A stretch of 64,000 bases of DNA, taken from assembly GCF_000820845.2 (NCBI RefSeq), contig NZ_CBXV010000008.1:65001-129000 (forward strand), in the 5' to 3' direction. Origin of the DNA: Pyrinomonas methylaliphatogenes. Its GTDB lineage: Bacteria; Acidobacteriota; Blastocatellia; Pyrinomonadales; Pyrinomonadaceae. Both the position numbers and the translations under genes were made by a program. This document shows positions 56,454 to 64,000 of this stretch, piece after piece; positions within the stretch are counted from its first letter, which is position 1; each line of letters opens with the position of its first letter. The notes under the pieces are model-generated. The model saw only the letters and a list, made by a program, of their open reading frames with translations, did no database searches and was not told the DNA's origin.

Positions 56454-56530
56454 AATTTGATCGGATCGCGGTGCGAATATTTCGGCAGCTTCAGCGCTGC
56501 GTCGAGCAGAAACTCGATTAGAATTTGATC
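56437..56530 (+). repeat. Duplicated 3' end of the M50 protease gene
   Basis: The coding end and TAA stop at 56437-56462 recur at 56506-56530 with a one-base deletion and two or three mismatches. The spacing is 69 nt. The copy would read QKLD followed by TAG where the gene reads RKPD followed by TAA, but it is out of frame with the gene. Confidence 0.75.
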
Positions 56531-56578
56531 AAACCGGCCCCGCCGCGCTTCGATCGCGAAGGGACCGATCGGAGGCTC

Positions 56579-57328
56579 TCAAGGGAAGGCGTCTCCGCCC
56601 ATCTCTCGCCGGAACTCCGCATCCTTTCGCTCCTCGTCCAACTGGCGCAAAGCGTCGAGGATGAGATTGGTGTTGCTCGCCGCGCTGATCGTCACGGGGA
56701 AAGGATCGGCGGATTGCTCGAAGCTGAAGGCGCCACTCGTCGCCTCGATCAACGCGCGGAAAGCTTCTTCCCCCTGCTTAGCAGCGTGCTCAGCGCCGAC
56801 GATCTGCCCATCATTGAAGAGGATCCTCCCTTCGCGCTCGCCGCCGACGATTTTGAGCACGCCGGTCAAGCGCGCGTTCTCGAGCACCTGCACGACATCG
56901 AAGATGCTGATGAGCGACAGATCTCCGGCAAACACCGCCGCGGGCACCGCAACTGATGAAGCGGTGATCGGTCTCGATTGCTCGGGTCGGCGCGCGCGCC
57001 GAATGGCCTCCAATCCGGCGGCGATCGAGATGCGCGGCTCGTGTTGTTTTGCTTCGAGCAAACGTTCGTGAGCCGCATCGAAATTCTCCCGCTCGATATA
57101 AAGACGGGCCAGCATCAAACACTGCCGCGCCGCTTCGCCCGGCAACTTCAACATGATCGCCACTTCGCGCAATCGCTCGCGCAACTCGATTGAATGAGGA
57201 TAGCGAGCGATCGCTTGCTGAAGACGATTGATCGCCCGCTGCATCGCGCCATACTTGACGAATAGATCGGCGTCGAGCAATGCCGATTCGATCTCCGAGT
57301 CGAGCCCCTTGTACGATTCACCCATCAT
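56579..57328 (-). CDS. TPR plus DUF4388 (PATAN) protein
   Basis: The N-terminal about 110 residues hold TPR-like helices (AINRLQQAIARYP, AARQCLMLARLYIE, AHERLLEAKQHEP). A DUF4388/PATAN domain follows at about residues 130-235, with GDLSLISIFDVVQVLENARLTG and LFNDGQIVGAEH. Such domains occur in two-component and gliding-motility signalling proteins, and no enzymatic residues are expected. It is downstream of the sigma-54 activator gene on the same strand (87 bp gap). Confidence 0.82.
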   Translation of the reverse strand: MMGESYKGLDSEIESALLDADLFVKYGAMQRAINRLQQAIARYPHSIELRERLREVAIMLKLPGEAARQCLMLARLYIERENFDAAHERLLEAKQHEPRISIAAGLEAIRRARRPEQSRPITASSVAVPAAVFAGDLSLISIFDVVQVLENARLTGVLKIVGGEREGRILFNDGQIVGAEHAAKQGEEAFRALIEATSGAFSFEQSADPFPVTISAASNTNLILDALRQLDEERKDAEFRREMGGDAFP

Positions 57329-57415
57329 CGTTTTACAGGTGGGGCGAGTTTAGCATAAAAGCTCGCTCGCTGAGCTGAACCGTTCGCCATGCTGAGCAAC
57401 ATGGCCACGGCTATC

Positions 57416-59539
57416 TTACCTGCCTCGCGAATCGGCGAGCGCGAGTTCATAGCGTTGCAGTTTGCGGTAGAGCGTCTTCCGCCCGATGCCGAGCAGGCGT
57501 GCGGCGCGCGTCTTATCGCCTTGCGTATAATTGAGCGTCGCTTCGATAGCGCGCCGTTCGATCTCGTCCATCGACATGGGGACTTCCAATTCCAACTTCA
57601 CTGCTGGGCCATCGGCGAGAGAGCGCGCGCGGCGGGCTTGACGCCGATGCTCAAGCCAATGGCGACAGATCGCTTCGGGAAGGTCCTCGAGTTCGATCTG
57701 CCGTCCAGCGGCGATGATGACCGCGCGCTCGATGGCGTTCTCCAGTTCGCGCACGTTGCCGGGCCAATCGTAATTGATCAAAGCTTGCAACGCTTCGCGC
57801 GAGATCCCGGAGATGAAGCGGCCCGTCTTCTGCTTGTAATGTTCGATGAAATGGATGACGAGCGGATGAATATCCCCCGCCCGTTCGCGCAGCGGCGGCA
57901 AGTAGATCGGGAAGACCGACAAGCGATAGTAGAGATCGCGGCGGAATCGCCCTTCCTCGACGGCGCGCGCCAGATCGACGTTCGAGGCGGCGATGACGCG
58001 AACGTCCGTCTTCAACACTTGATTGCCGCCGACGCGCGTGAACTCCCCATCCTGGAGGACGCGAAGCAGACGCACCTGCGCCGAGAGACTCATCTCGCCG
58101 ATCTCGTCGAGAAAGAGCGTGCCGCCATCGGCCTCTTCGAAACGTCCGCGCCGACGCGCGCGCGCATCGGTAAAGGCGCCTTTCTCGTGGCCGAAGAGTT
58201 CCGATTCGAGCAACGTTTCCGGGATCGCCCCGCAGTTCAGTTTGATGTAAGGTTTGTCTTTGCGCTGCGAGCTGTAGTGAATCAGATCGGCCAACAGCTC
58301 CTTGCCCGTGCCCGACTCGCCCTGGATGAGCACGGAGGTCTGCGTATCGGCGACGTTCAAAGCGAGTTCGATGGCCCGGCGGATGGCCGGCGCTTGCCCG
58401 ATGATGCGGCTTTCAGCCCGCCGCTCGTGGATCACGCTGCGCAACCGCATCACTTCGGCGGAAAGCTGATCGCGTTCGAGCGCCGTGCCGATCTGATCGG
58501 CGATCCCTTCGACGAGCGTGACCTCATGTTCGGCGAAGCCATCGCGCGCCTCGCTCCACACGAGGCCGAGCAATCCGAAGACCTGTTCCTTGATGCGCAC
58601 CGGGGCGACGAGCGCAGCGCGTCCATGAAGTTGGGCGTTGAAGACTAGACGTATCGGAAGCGGCAGATCCTTGTCGAGCAGCTTGAGCGTTCGCCCTTCC
58701 GCTAAAAGCTCCATGAGCGCAGGGAATTCGGCGAGATCGATCGAACGCCCGTGCGTCGCGATCAACTCCTCGACGCCTCTAACCGTAGCGTGAGGCGCGG
58801 CATGGAAAGCGGCCAGGCTGATCGAACGATTGGAATGATCGACGACGCCGAGCGCGCCGTAATCAGCACTAACCAGCGCGATCGCGCGCTCGATGACGAG
58901 CGACGTCACCTCGCTGAAATCCGAGCGCGCGTTCAAAGCGTTGGCGATCTCCAAAAGCGCGCGCGTGCGGTCGGCTTCGCGTTGTTTGTCCGTATAGAGT
59001 CGCGCGTACTGATAACCGACCGCGATCTGCCGCGCGATCGACTGCAAGAAAGCGACCTCTTCATCGAGCCAGATGCGCGGCGCGCGCGTCGTGTGTAACC
59101 CGACGAAGCCGAGCACCTGCCCGCCGAGCACGACGGGCACGATCAGCAGTGAGCGCGTGCCGAGGCTGGCGGCGAGTTCGCGCGCTCGCGGATCAAGTTC
59201 AGGCGAGGATGCGTCGTCGAGGCGGATCGGTTGCGTCAGATCCAACCTCTTCGATAGCTGCTCGATGTCAACCGGGATCGTGATCCCCAAACTCGAGGGG
59301 ATATCGTCCGACACACGCCACTCGTGACTGATGCGCCACTGGCCCGTCGGCACCCGGTGGATCACATCGCACCGATCGACATCCATCATCCGCCCGAGCT
59401 CGCAAACGATAGCGTGAAGGAATTTGTCGAGATCTATCTCGGAATGCAGATCCGGCGCGAGACGTTCGATGATCGCCTCGCGCGCTTCGTGCATCCTGAT
59501 TTTCCGTTCAAGCGAGAGCGTGTGTACGGTGCTGGACAT
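57416..59539 (-). CDS. Sigma-54-dependent activator with two GAF domains
   Basis: This enhancer-binding protein has two GAF sensory domains (about residues 20-175 and 195-355). An AAA+ domain follows with Walker A GESGTGKE, the loop GAFTDA near residue 453, Walker B GGTLFLDEIGEM and the arginine finger region FRRDLYYRL. A C-terminal Fis-type helix-turn-helix (AARLLGIGRKTLYRKLQRY) ends it. The loop differs from the usual GAFTGA. The ATG at 59539 is chosen with no strong ribosome-binding site; a longer frame reaches 59653. Confidence 0.9.
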   Translation of the reverse strand: MSSTVHTLSLERKIRMHEAREAIIERLAPDLHSEIDLDKFLHAIVCELGRMMDVDRCDVIHRVPTGQWRISHEWRVSDDIPSSLGITIPVDIEQLSKRLDLTQPIRLDDASSPELDPRARELAASLGTRSLLIVPVVLGGQVLGFVGLHTTRAPRIWLDEEVAFLQSIARQIAVGYQYARLYTDKQREADRTRALLEIANALNARSDFSEVTSLVIERAIALVSADYGALGVVDHSNRSISLAAFHAAPHATVRGVEELIATHGRSIDLAEFPALMELLAEGRTLKLLDKDLPLPIRLVFNAQLHGRAALVAPVRIKEQVFGLLGLVWSEARDGFAEHEVTLVEGIADQIGTALERDQLSAEVMRLRSVIHERRAESRIIGQAPAIRRAIELALNVADTQTSVLIQGESGTGKELLADLIHYSSQRKDKPYIKLNCGAIPETLLESELFGHEKGAFTDARARRRGRFEEADGGTLFLDEIGEMSLSAQVRLLRVLQDGEFTRVGGNQVLKTDVRVIAASNVDLARAVEEGRFRRDLYYRLSVFPIYLPPLRERAGDIHPLVIHFIEHYKQKTGRFISGISREALQALINYDWPGNVRELENAIERAVIIAAGRQIELEDLPEAICRHWLEHRRQARRARSLADGPAVKLELEVPMSMDEIERRAIEATLNYTQGDKTRAARLLGIGRKTLYRKLQRYELALADSRGR

Positions 59540-59710
59540 AGTGATCACGACTCGTCGTCTTGCGCCATGCGCCGGAGATGTCGGGCCTCTCTCGCAACGC
59601 CATGGCCGTCGCTGGCGAGGGCAAATCATAACTAACGCGCCAGCAGTTGCCAAGCGCGTTTTATCCCCACCCCGAAGCCTTAAATCGAACCTGTTATGAT
59701 AAACGCCTCG

Positions 59711-59739
59711 TTGCGCGCCTTCAACCCGCTTCGTATAAT
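59711..59739 (+). promoter_or_regulatory. Promoter of the FmdB-type gene
   Basis: A perfect TATAAT (59734-59739) follows a weak TTGCGC (59711-59716) after 17 nt. The start codon lies 77 bp further on. Confidence 0.6.
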
Positions 59740-59815
59740 TTCTTTCGGATCTTTCCGCACTTGGGCCAGCAGCCCGGCGGAACCGATAATCATAATCGAG
59801 GGAGGCACTGATCCG

Positions 59816-60082
59816 ATGCCGATTTACGAATATCTTTGCAAAGCCTGTGACACGCGGCTCGAAGTCCTACAGAAGATCAACGACGATCCGCTGACCACCT
59901 GCCCCGAATGCGGCGGGAACTTGGAAAAACAATGGTCGCTCTCCGGCTTCCAGTTCAAAGGGTCCGGATGGTACGTGACCGATTACGCGCGCAAAGGCAG
60001 CGCCGAGAGCGGCAAAAAAGAGGGATCGAGCGGCGAGAAGGCGCAGAGCGCGGCAACCGCCGCCTCCGCCAACGCCGATTGA
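59816..60082 (+). CDS. FmdB-family zinc-ribbon protein
   Basis: The 88-residue product starts MPIYEYLCKACDTRLEVLQK and has two CxxC pairs (CKAC and CPEC), the FmdB zinc ribbon, followed by a low-complexity Ser/Ala/Lys tail. FmdB proteins are putative regulators; the role is not known. The ATG at 59816 has GGGAGG 10 nt upstream. The VWFA gene follows after 32 bp, so they may be co-transcribed. Confidence 0.92.
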   Translation: MPIYEYLCKACDTRLEVLQKINDDPLTTCPECGGNLEKQWSLSGFQFKGSGWYVTDYARKGSAESGKKEGSSGEKAQSAATAASANAD

Positions 60083-60114
60083 AGACGAGCGCTCCCACAC
60101 ACGGGAGCTTTCCC

Positions 60115-61014
60115 ATGAACAGAGCGCGGGCGCAAAAAGCGGTTCTCATCGCCCTCCTACTCTTCGCCGCCCCTTGCGGTGAAGCGTTGACGCAAGCGGG
60201 AAGACGAACTTCCGCATCTTCAAACGAACGGACCATCGCGCTCAATGTGACGGCCACGCGCACGGATGCTTCATCGGCGCCGATCTCCGCTGACGAAATT
60301 TCGCTCTTCGATGACGGCATAGAACAGACGATCAAGAGCTTCTCGCCCGATCCGACTCCGGCCCGCATTGTCCTGCTGCTGGATAATTCGGCGACGCTGC
60401 GCACGGATATCGAAAAGCTGGGCCAAGCCGTGCGCGAATTCATCTATGAGATCTACGAAGGCGATCAGATAATGGTCGTCGGTTATGATGAGCGTCCCGA
60501 GATCCTCGCCGACTGGACAGATGCGCCAGCGAAGATCGAAGAAGGGATCAAGCTCCTGCGCAAACGCGGCGAACCGCATCTTTTCGACGCCATCGCCGCC
60601 GTCGTCGATCAAGCGCTGCTTCCGCTTACTGGCATACGCAAACGCGCCATAGTCCTCATCAGCGACGGACTCGATCGCGGGAGCAAAAGTCGCTTCAACC
60701 AAATACTCGCCGAGCTACAGAGGGAAGACATAACGGTCTATGCTCTGCAGCTTCCGGATCGCACGGGCGGCGCTTACCGCCGCGACCAGCCTAAACCCGC
60801 CGAAGCGATCCGGCTCCTTACCGAAGGGACGGGCGGACGCGCCTTCCCCTTTGGCGAATTCAAAGAGACGGCCGCGACAATCTGCGATGAACTGCGCCGC
60901 AATCGCTACGTTTTGGCCTATTCGCCAACGGGGGTCTCTTACAACAGCACGCGCCGCCTTCTGCTCGTCGCCCACGAAGGCATAAACGTGCGCGCTAAAA
61001 CGATGCAGCCGTGA
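60115..61014 (+). CDS. Secreted VWFA-related protein (acidobacterial type)
   Basis: A signal peptide (MNRARAQKAVLIALLLFAAPC) leads into a short beta region (ALNVTATRTD...ISLFDDGIEQTIKSF), a VWFA-associated segment typical of Acidobacteria. A von Willebrand A domain follows from about residue 80. Its metal site begins LLLDNSATLRTD, which is a variant of DxSxS, and it has LISDGLDRGS later. It likely binds a protein or matrix partner outside the cytoplasm. The ATG at 60115 has GGGAG upstream. Confidence 0.88.
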   Translation: MNRARAQKAVLIALLLFAAPCGEALTQAGRRTSASSNERTIALNVTATRTDASSAPISADEISLFDDGIEQTIKSFSPDPTPARIVLLLDNSATLRTDIEKLGQAVREFIYEIYEGDQIMVVGYDERPEILADWTDAPAKIEEGIKLLRKRGEPHLFDAIAAVVDQALLPLTGIRKRAIVLISDGLDRGSKSRFNQILAELQREDITVYALQLPDRTGGAYRRDQPKPAEAIRLLTEGTGGRAFPFGEFKETAATICDELRRNRYVLAYSPTGVSYNSTRRLLLVAHEGINVRAKTMQP

Positions 61015-61021
61015 TCTCCAA

Positions 61022-61065
61022 CGGGTTTAAGGGGAAAACCTCCGCGCATTTCCCTATTTAAACCG
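61022..61065 (+). terminator. Possible stem-loop after the VWFA gene
   Basis: Imperfect arms (GGGTTTAA...GGGGAAA against TTTCCC...TTTAAACC) lie just after the stop at 61014. They have bulges and no T-tract. It may act as a weak terminator. Confidence 0.35.
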
Positions 61066-61125
61066 CTTTCCGCACCATCGCCTCGTAACCTGAAGCGGAT
61101 GCCTCAAACTCTACCTCTAAAGTCG

Positions 61126-61159
61126 AAAATCCTCTCCACAGCTTCTGTGGAGAGGATTT
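61126..61159 (-). terminator. Rho-independent terminator of tRNA-Phe
   Basis: A perfect 14-bp stem with a 5-nt loop lies at 61127-61159. On the minus strand it is followed by a short T-run. It is 20 bp downstream of the tRNA 3' end. Confidence 0.85.
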
Positions 61160-61179
61160 AGCGAGTGGGATTGAAATCT

Positions 61180-61255
<76 letters not shown>

Positions 61256-61456
61256 AAACGGATCTTTGAGTATAAAAATCGCGTGCCGCTCTGTCAAATC
61301 CCACCGATCGCAGCTTACCACCGAGCTCCGAGAACACGGCCCGCCCCTCCCTCACAGGAGATAGCCCACTGGCTTTTCACTCGACCGCTTTCTTCGGGCG
61401 CAGCGACCAGCCCCGTTCAGCAGAGCGACGATTAGCGACGCGACCGCCGTCTATAG

Positions 61457-61550
61457 AACTTGCCGCCCAACGGGAGAACGCCCGTGCGCTGGTGCCAGCA
61501 TAGATTTTCCAGTCCCGTGAATTTGCCGCCCAACGGGAGAACGCCCGTGC
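61457..61550 (-). repeat. 31-nt direct repeat pair after the thioesterase gene
   Basis: A 31-nt segment at 61457-61487 recurs with one mismatch at 61520-61550, a spacing of 63 nt. Each copy contains a small hairpin (ACGGG/CCCGT). The nearer copy ends 6 nt past the thioesterase stop. The rest of the 301-bp gap to tRNA-Phe shows nothing recognisable. Confidence 0.85.
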
Positions 61551-61556
61551 CCTCAG

Positions 61557-62000
61557 TTAAACCTCGGAGACGTTTCTCTCCGGCGCGCTTGTGTGATCGG
61601 CGCTCTCGACGCGCGCCTTCTCGTCCGGCAGTTTGATCGGGGTTTTGCGCCCTTTTTCATCGACAGCGACATAGACCACTTCAGCTTCTGTTACGCGCAC
61701 GCGCTCGCCGATCTTCGTCAAACGTTCGGCTTCGACGGTGACGCGCACGGTGATCGAGGTCGTGCCGATGCGCACCGTCTCCGTATAGAAGCTGACCAGA
61801 TCGCCGACGAAGACCGGGTGATGGAAGATCACTTCGCGCATGGCGACGGTAACGAACCTTTCCATGCGCGTGCGGCGATGCGCTTCGATCGCCCCAGCGA
61901 TGTCGATGTAGCTTAATATGACTCCACCGAAAATCGTCCCCTGCGAATTTGTATCGCGCGGCAACAGCGTGATTCGAATGACCGGTTCAGAACTGTTCAT
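61557..62000 (-). CDS. Acyl-CoA thioesterase (YciA-like hotdog fold)
   Basis: This 147-residue hotdog-fold enzyme is expected to hydrolyse acyl-CoA. It matches YciA-type proteins: LPRDTNSQGTIFGGVILSYIDIAGAIEA near residue 13 with the catalytic Asp/Asn region, VTVAMREVIFHHPVFVGDLVSFY near residue 50, and EAEVVYVAVDEKGRK. The chain-length preference is unknown. It is a single gene on the minus strand. Confidence 0.92.
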   Translation of the reverse strand: MNSSEPVIRITLLPRDTNSQGTIFGGVILSYIDIAGAIEAHRRTRMERFVTVAMREVIFHHPVFVGDLVSFYTETVRIGTTSITVRVTVEAERLTKIGERVRVTEAEVVYVAVDEKGRKTPIKLPDEKARVESADHTSAPERNVSEV

Positions 62001-62105
62001 CTCTTCGACCCGAAAAACGAGTGATTCGTCGATGCTCTATCCTCAATGCCGAAGCGGTTTAAAATATCCTCTTGCAGCTTGGCGGTACAGGCTTTTCATG
62101 TCAAG

Positions 62106-62130
62106 CTAAAAAGGCGCAGCCAACTGCGCC
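62106..62130 (-). terminator. Hairpin with T-run on the minus strand upstream of the thioesterase gene
   Basis: Arms GGCGCAG and CTGCGCC (62113-62130) with a 4-nt loop are followed on the minus strand by a T-run (62108-62112). No minus-strand gene ends here. It may block antisense transcription or act in the leader of the plus-strand gene. Confidence 0.5.
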
Positions 62131-62168
62131 GTGCGATACTTCATCACAGTGACGGCATCAAGCTACCG

Positions 62169-64000
62169 ATGAACAGCATAGCGTTCCGTCGAATCGCCGC
62201 CATCTCGCTCCTTAGTCTGGCCCTGAGCCTTACATTCGAGGCGCAACAGCAGTCCGCCCCGCGCTTTGATGTGACCAATTATCGGATCGAAGCCGATCTC
62301 GATCCCGCCAACCACTATCTTCGCGCGCGCGCTGAGGTGACCTTCATCCCGCAGGATGCGATGCGGATCGTGACGTTCGAACTGAACGGGTCGCTCAAGG
62401 TCGAGCGCGTCGAACTGGTCACACAGACCGCCGCCGTTTCTTCTCAGGCCCAACCGCCAGAGCGCCGCGCGGCGAGAGCGCGCCCGAGCCCGCAACCCGA
62501 AGCGACTCCCTCTGCGCAAACGCTCAACTTCGTACAGGATCCGATCGGCGGCGAAGCGATTGGGCCGAACGTCCGAGTCGATCTCGGAACGGTTGTCCCG
62601 GCGGGGCAACCCGTAACCCTTCGTTTCGTATGGGGCGGCGCGCTCATCACTCCCGAAGGTGGACCGATACCGACGAAGCGGTTGGCTTACGTCGGCCCCG
62701 AAGTGTCGTATCTGATGTACGCCGCGCGGTGGTTTCCATTCCACGATTACGCCGCCGACCGCGCGACCGCCGACATCACCATCAACGTTCCTGCGGGGCT
62801 CGAAGTCACCGGATCGAGCGACGAGATGCCAACGCGCCAAACCGTCGGCAATACTCTCCGCTATCACTTCGTCCATCGACAACCCGCGCTCATCGGCAAC
62901 ATCGCCGCTGGACCATATCTGACGCGCGATCTCCGTTTCGGGAATTACGAATTGCAGTTCTACGTTCAACCGCAGAGCGAATCGCAGATCGCGCCTTTCG
63001 CCGAGGAGATCGGGCGAGCCTTGCAATTCTACACGCAACAATATGGAGCGCCGGCTTTCGGCACGCGCTACGTGATCGCGCAGACCGACGATGAGACGCT
63101 CGAGGCCTATAGCGGGCCCGGCATCCTCTTTCTCTCCTCCAAGATCTTCAATTCGCCGCGCCAAGTGGCCATCGAACGTTTGCAACGCGAAGTTGCCTAT
63201 CAGTGGTGGGGCCACACGGTCGGACTGAGATCCTTCGATGATGCGTGGATCTCGCAAGGATTGGCCGAATGGAGCGCCTTCGCTCTGCGCGAAGCGACGC
63301 TGACCGGAGCGGCGCTCGAAGCGGCGCAACGGGACCTCTTGGAGCGAGCGCTCTTATTCGAACAATCGGCCTCGATCCTTCGCGCGCCCTCAACCCTCGA
63401 TGACCAATCGGCGGCCTATCAATCGATCATGTTCTACAAAGGGGCGATGGTCTTCCGCATGTTGCGCGAGACCCTCGGCAAAGAACGTTTCGACCGACTT
63501 CTTCGCACCTTCCTCGAACGCTACCGCGGGCGTAACGCGGGGATAGATGATTTCGAGAAGTTGACCGATGAGATCGCCGGAACCGATATGCGCTACTTCT
63601 TCGCCCGTTGGGTCGAGAGCACCGGTGTGCCCGAATTCTCCGCCGACTACCAGATCATTCGCACGCGCGCGGGTAAATTCCGCACGCGCGGGACGGTGCG
63701 CGAGAATATCGATCAAATACGATTGCCGGTCGACGTGATGCTGCGCTACGAAGGCGGCACCGAGACGAAAACGCTCTTCATCGAAGATAAGAGCGAAGAC
63801 TTCGACTTCGAGACGAGCGGCCAGCCGATCGAAGTCATCATCGATCCGAACAACAAGATCCTCCGCATGTCGGATGAGCTGCGCGTCGCGGTGGCCGCCC
63901 GCCGTGGCATCGAACTCTATCGTGAAGGGCAGTATGCCGAAGCGCAGAACCAACTCGAAGAAGCGCTCAAACTGGACCGGTCAAATTCATGGATCTACTA
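62169..64000 (+). CDS. Inactive M1-aminopeptidase-like protein with C-terminal TPR, partial
   Basis: This is an exported protein (signal peptide about residues 1-26) with the full M1 architecture: an N-terminal beta domain, a catalytic-like domain around WWG at residues 346-348, and a helical region. The zinc motif HExxH-18x-E is replaced by REVAY at residues 340-344 and Gln363, and the GAMEN motif is lost (EAYSG). No ordinary zinc site is therefore expected. A TPR-like helix pair starts near residue 585. The frame runs off the right edge. Confidence 0.85.
   Translation, partial: MNSIAFRRIAAISLLSLALSLTFEAQQQSAPRFDVTNYRIEADLDPANHYLRARAEVTFIPQDAMRIVTFELNGSLKVERVELVTQTAAVSSQAQPPERRAARARPSPQPEATPSAQTLNFVQDPIGGEAIGPNVRVDLGTVVPAGQPVTLRFVWGGALITPEGGPIPTKRLAYVGPEVSYLMYAARWFPFHDYAADRATADITINVPAGLEVTGSSDEMPTRQTVGNTLRYHFVHRQPALIGNIAAGPYLTRDLRFGNYELQFYVQPQSESQIAPFAEEIGRALQFYTQQYGAPAFGTRYVIAQTDDETLEAYSGPGILFLSSKIFNSPRQVAIERLQREVAYQWWGHTVGLRSFDDAWISQGLAEWSAFALREATLTGAALEAAQRDLLERALLFEQSASILRAPSTLDDQSAAYQSIMFYKGAMVFRMLRETLGKERFDRLLRTFLERYRGRNAGIDDFEKLTDEIAGTDMRYFFARWVESTGVPEFSADYQIIRTRAGKFRTRGTVRENIDQIRLPVDVMLRYEGGTETKTLFIEDKSEDFDFETSGQPIEVIIDPNNKILRMSDELRVAVAARRGIELYREGQYAEAQNQLEEALKLDRSNSWIY

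Overview
The window reads as chromosomal DNA of a GC-rich, Gram-negative Acidobacteriota, most likely class Blastocatellia and perhaps a Pyrinomonas-like thermophile (inference from gene content; no marker gene was searched). Supporting signs are two very large TonB-dependent receptors with an N-terminal carboxypeptidase-regulatory-like domain, a VWFA-related protein of the acidobacterial type, DUF5666, DUF4388 and Porin_5 proteins, and a double-membrane protein set. No transposase, integrase, phage gene or cas gene was seen. About fifty protein genes, one tRNA and one candidate ncRNA are supported.

Layout. 1-8.8 kb is a mostly minus-strand housekeeping block: secD (cut by the window edge), yajC, tgt, der, dtd, a short-chain dehydrogenase, gatB and a secreted coiled-coil protein, with yraN divergent. 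9-16.9 kb holds a small membrane protein, mtnA, a TonB-dependent receptor with a DUF5666 protein upstream, and pepA. 16.9-25.8 kb holds a consensus promoter driving a probable ncRNA, recA, a small conserved protein, trpA, trpB, a diguanylate cyclase, trpF and a hybrid histidine kinase. 26-36.4 kb holds an unknown membrane protein, an M20 peptidase, tsaD, rsmD, an SbcC/Rad50-like ATPase, lepA and a ROK sugar kinase. 36.6-39 kb is uspA, a DedA-family protein and a GHMP kinase on the plus strand.

39.1-46 kb is a complete phosphate-starvation operon on the minus strand, pstS-pstC-pstA-pstB-phoU-phoB-phoR, with a candidate 11-bp-period operator upstream of pstS. A similar operator lies near 53.8 kb between a small ORF with a porin gene beyond it and an MreB-like gene. 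46.2-56.5 kb holds a hydroxypyruvate-isomerase-like protein, the second TonB-dependent receptor, a zinc-ribbon membrane protein, the porin, the MreB-like protein and an M50 protease with CBS domains. 56.6-64 kb holds a DUF4388 protein, a sigma-54 activator, an FmdB-type zinc ribbon, a VWFA protein, tRNA-Phe, an acyl-CoA thioesterase and an M1-peptidase-like protein that has lost its zinc ligands and is cut by the window edge.

The most unusual signal is a recurring arrangement at gene ends. At about nine loci a segment of roughly 18-31 nt recurs 54-75 nt away, separated by unrelated sequence. The segment often contains the stop or start codon of the adjacent gene. Each locus has its own repeat, so this is not one dispersed family. 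The geometry resembles two- or three-repeat CRISPR arrays, but nothing else about it does.
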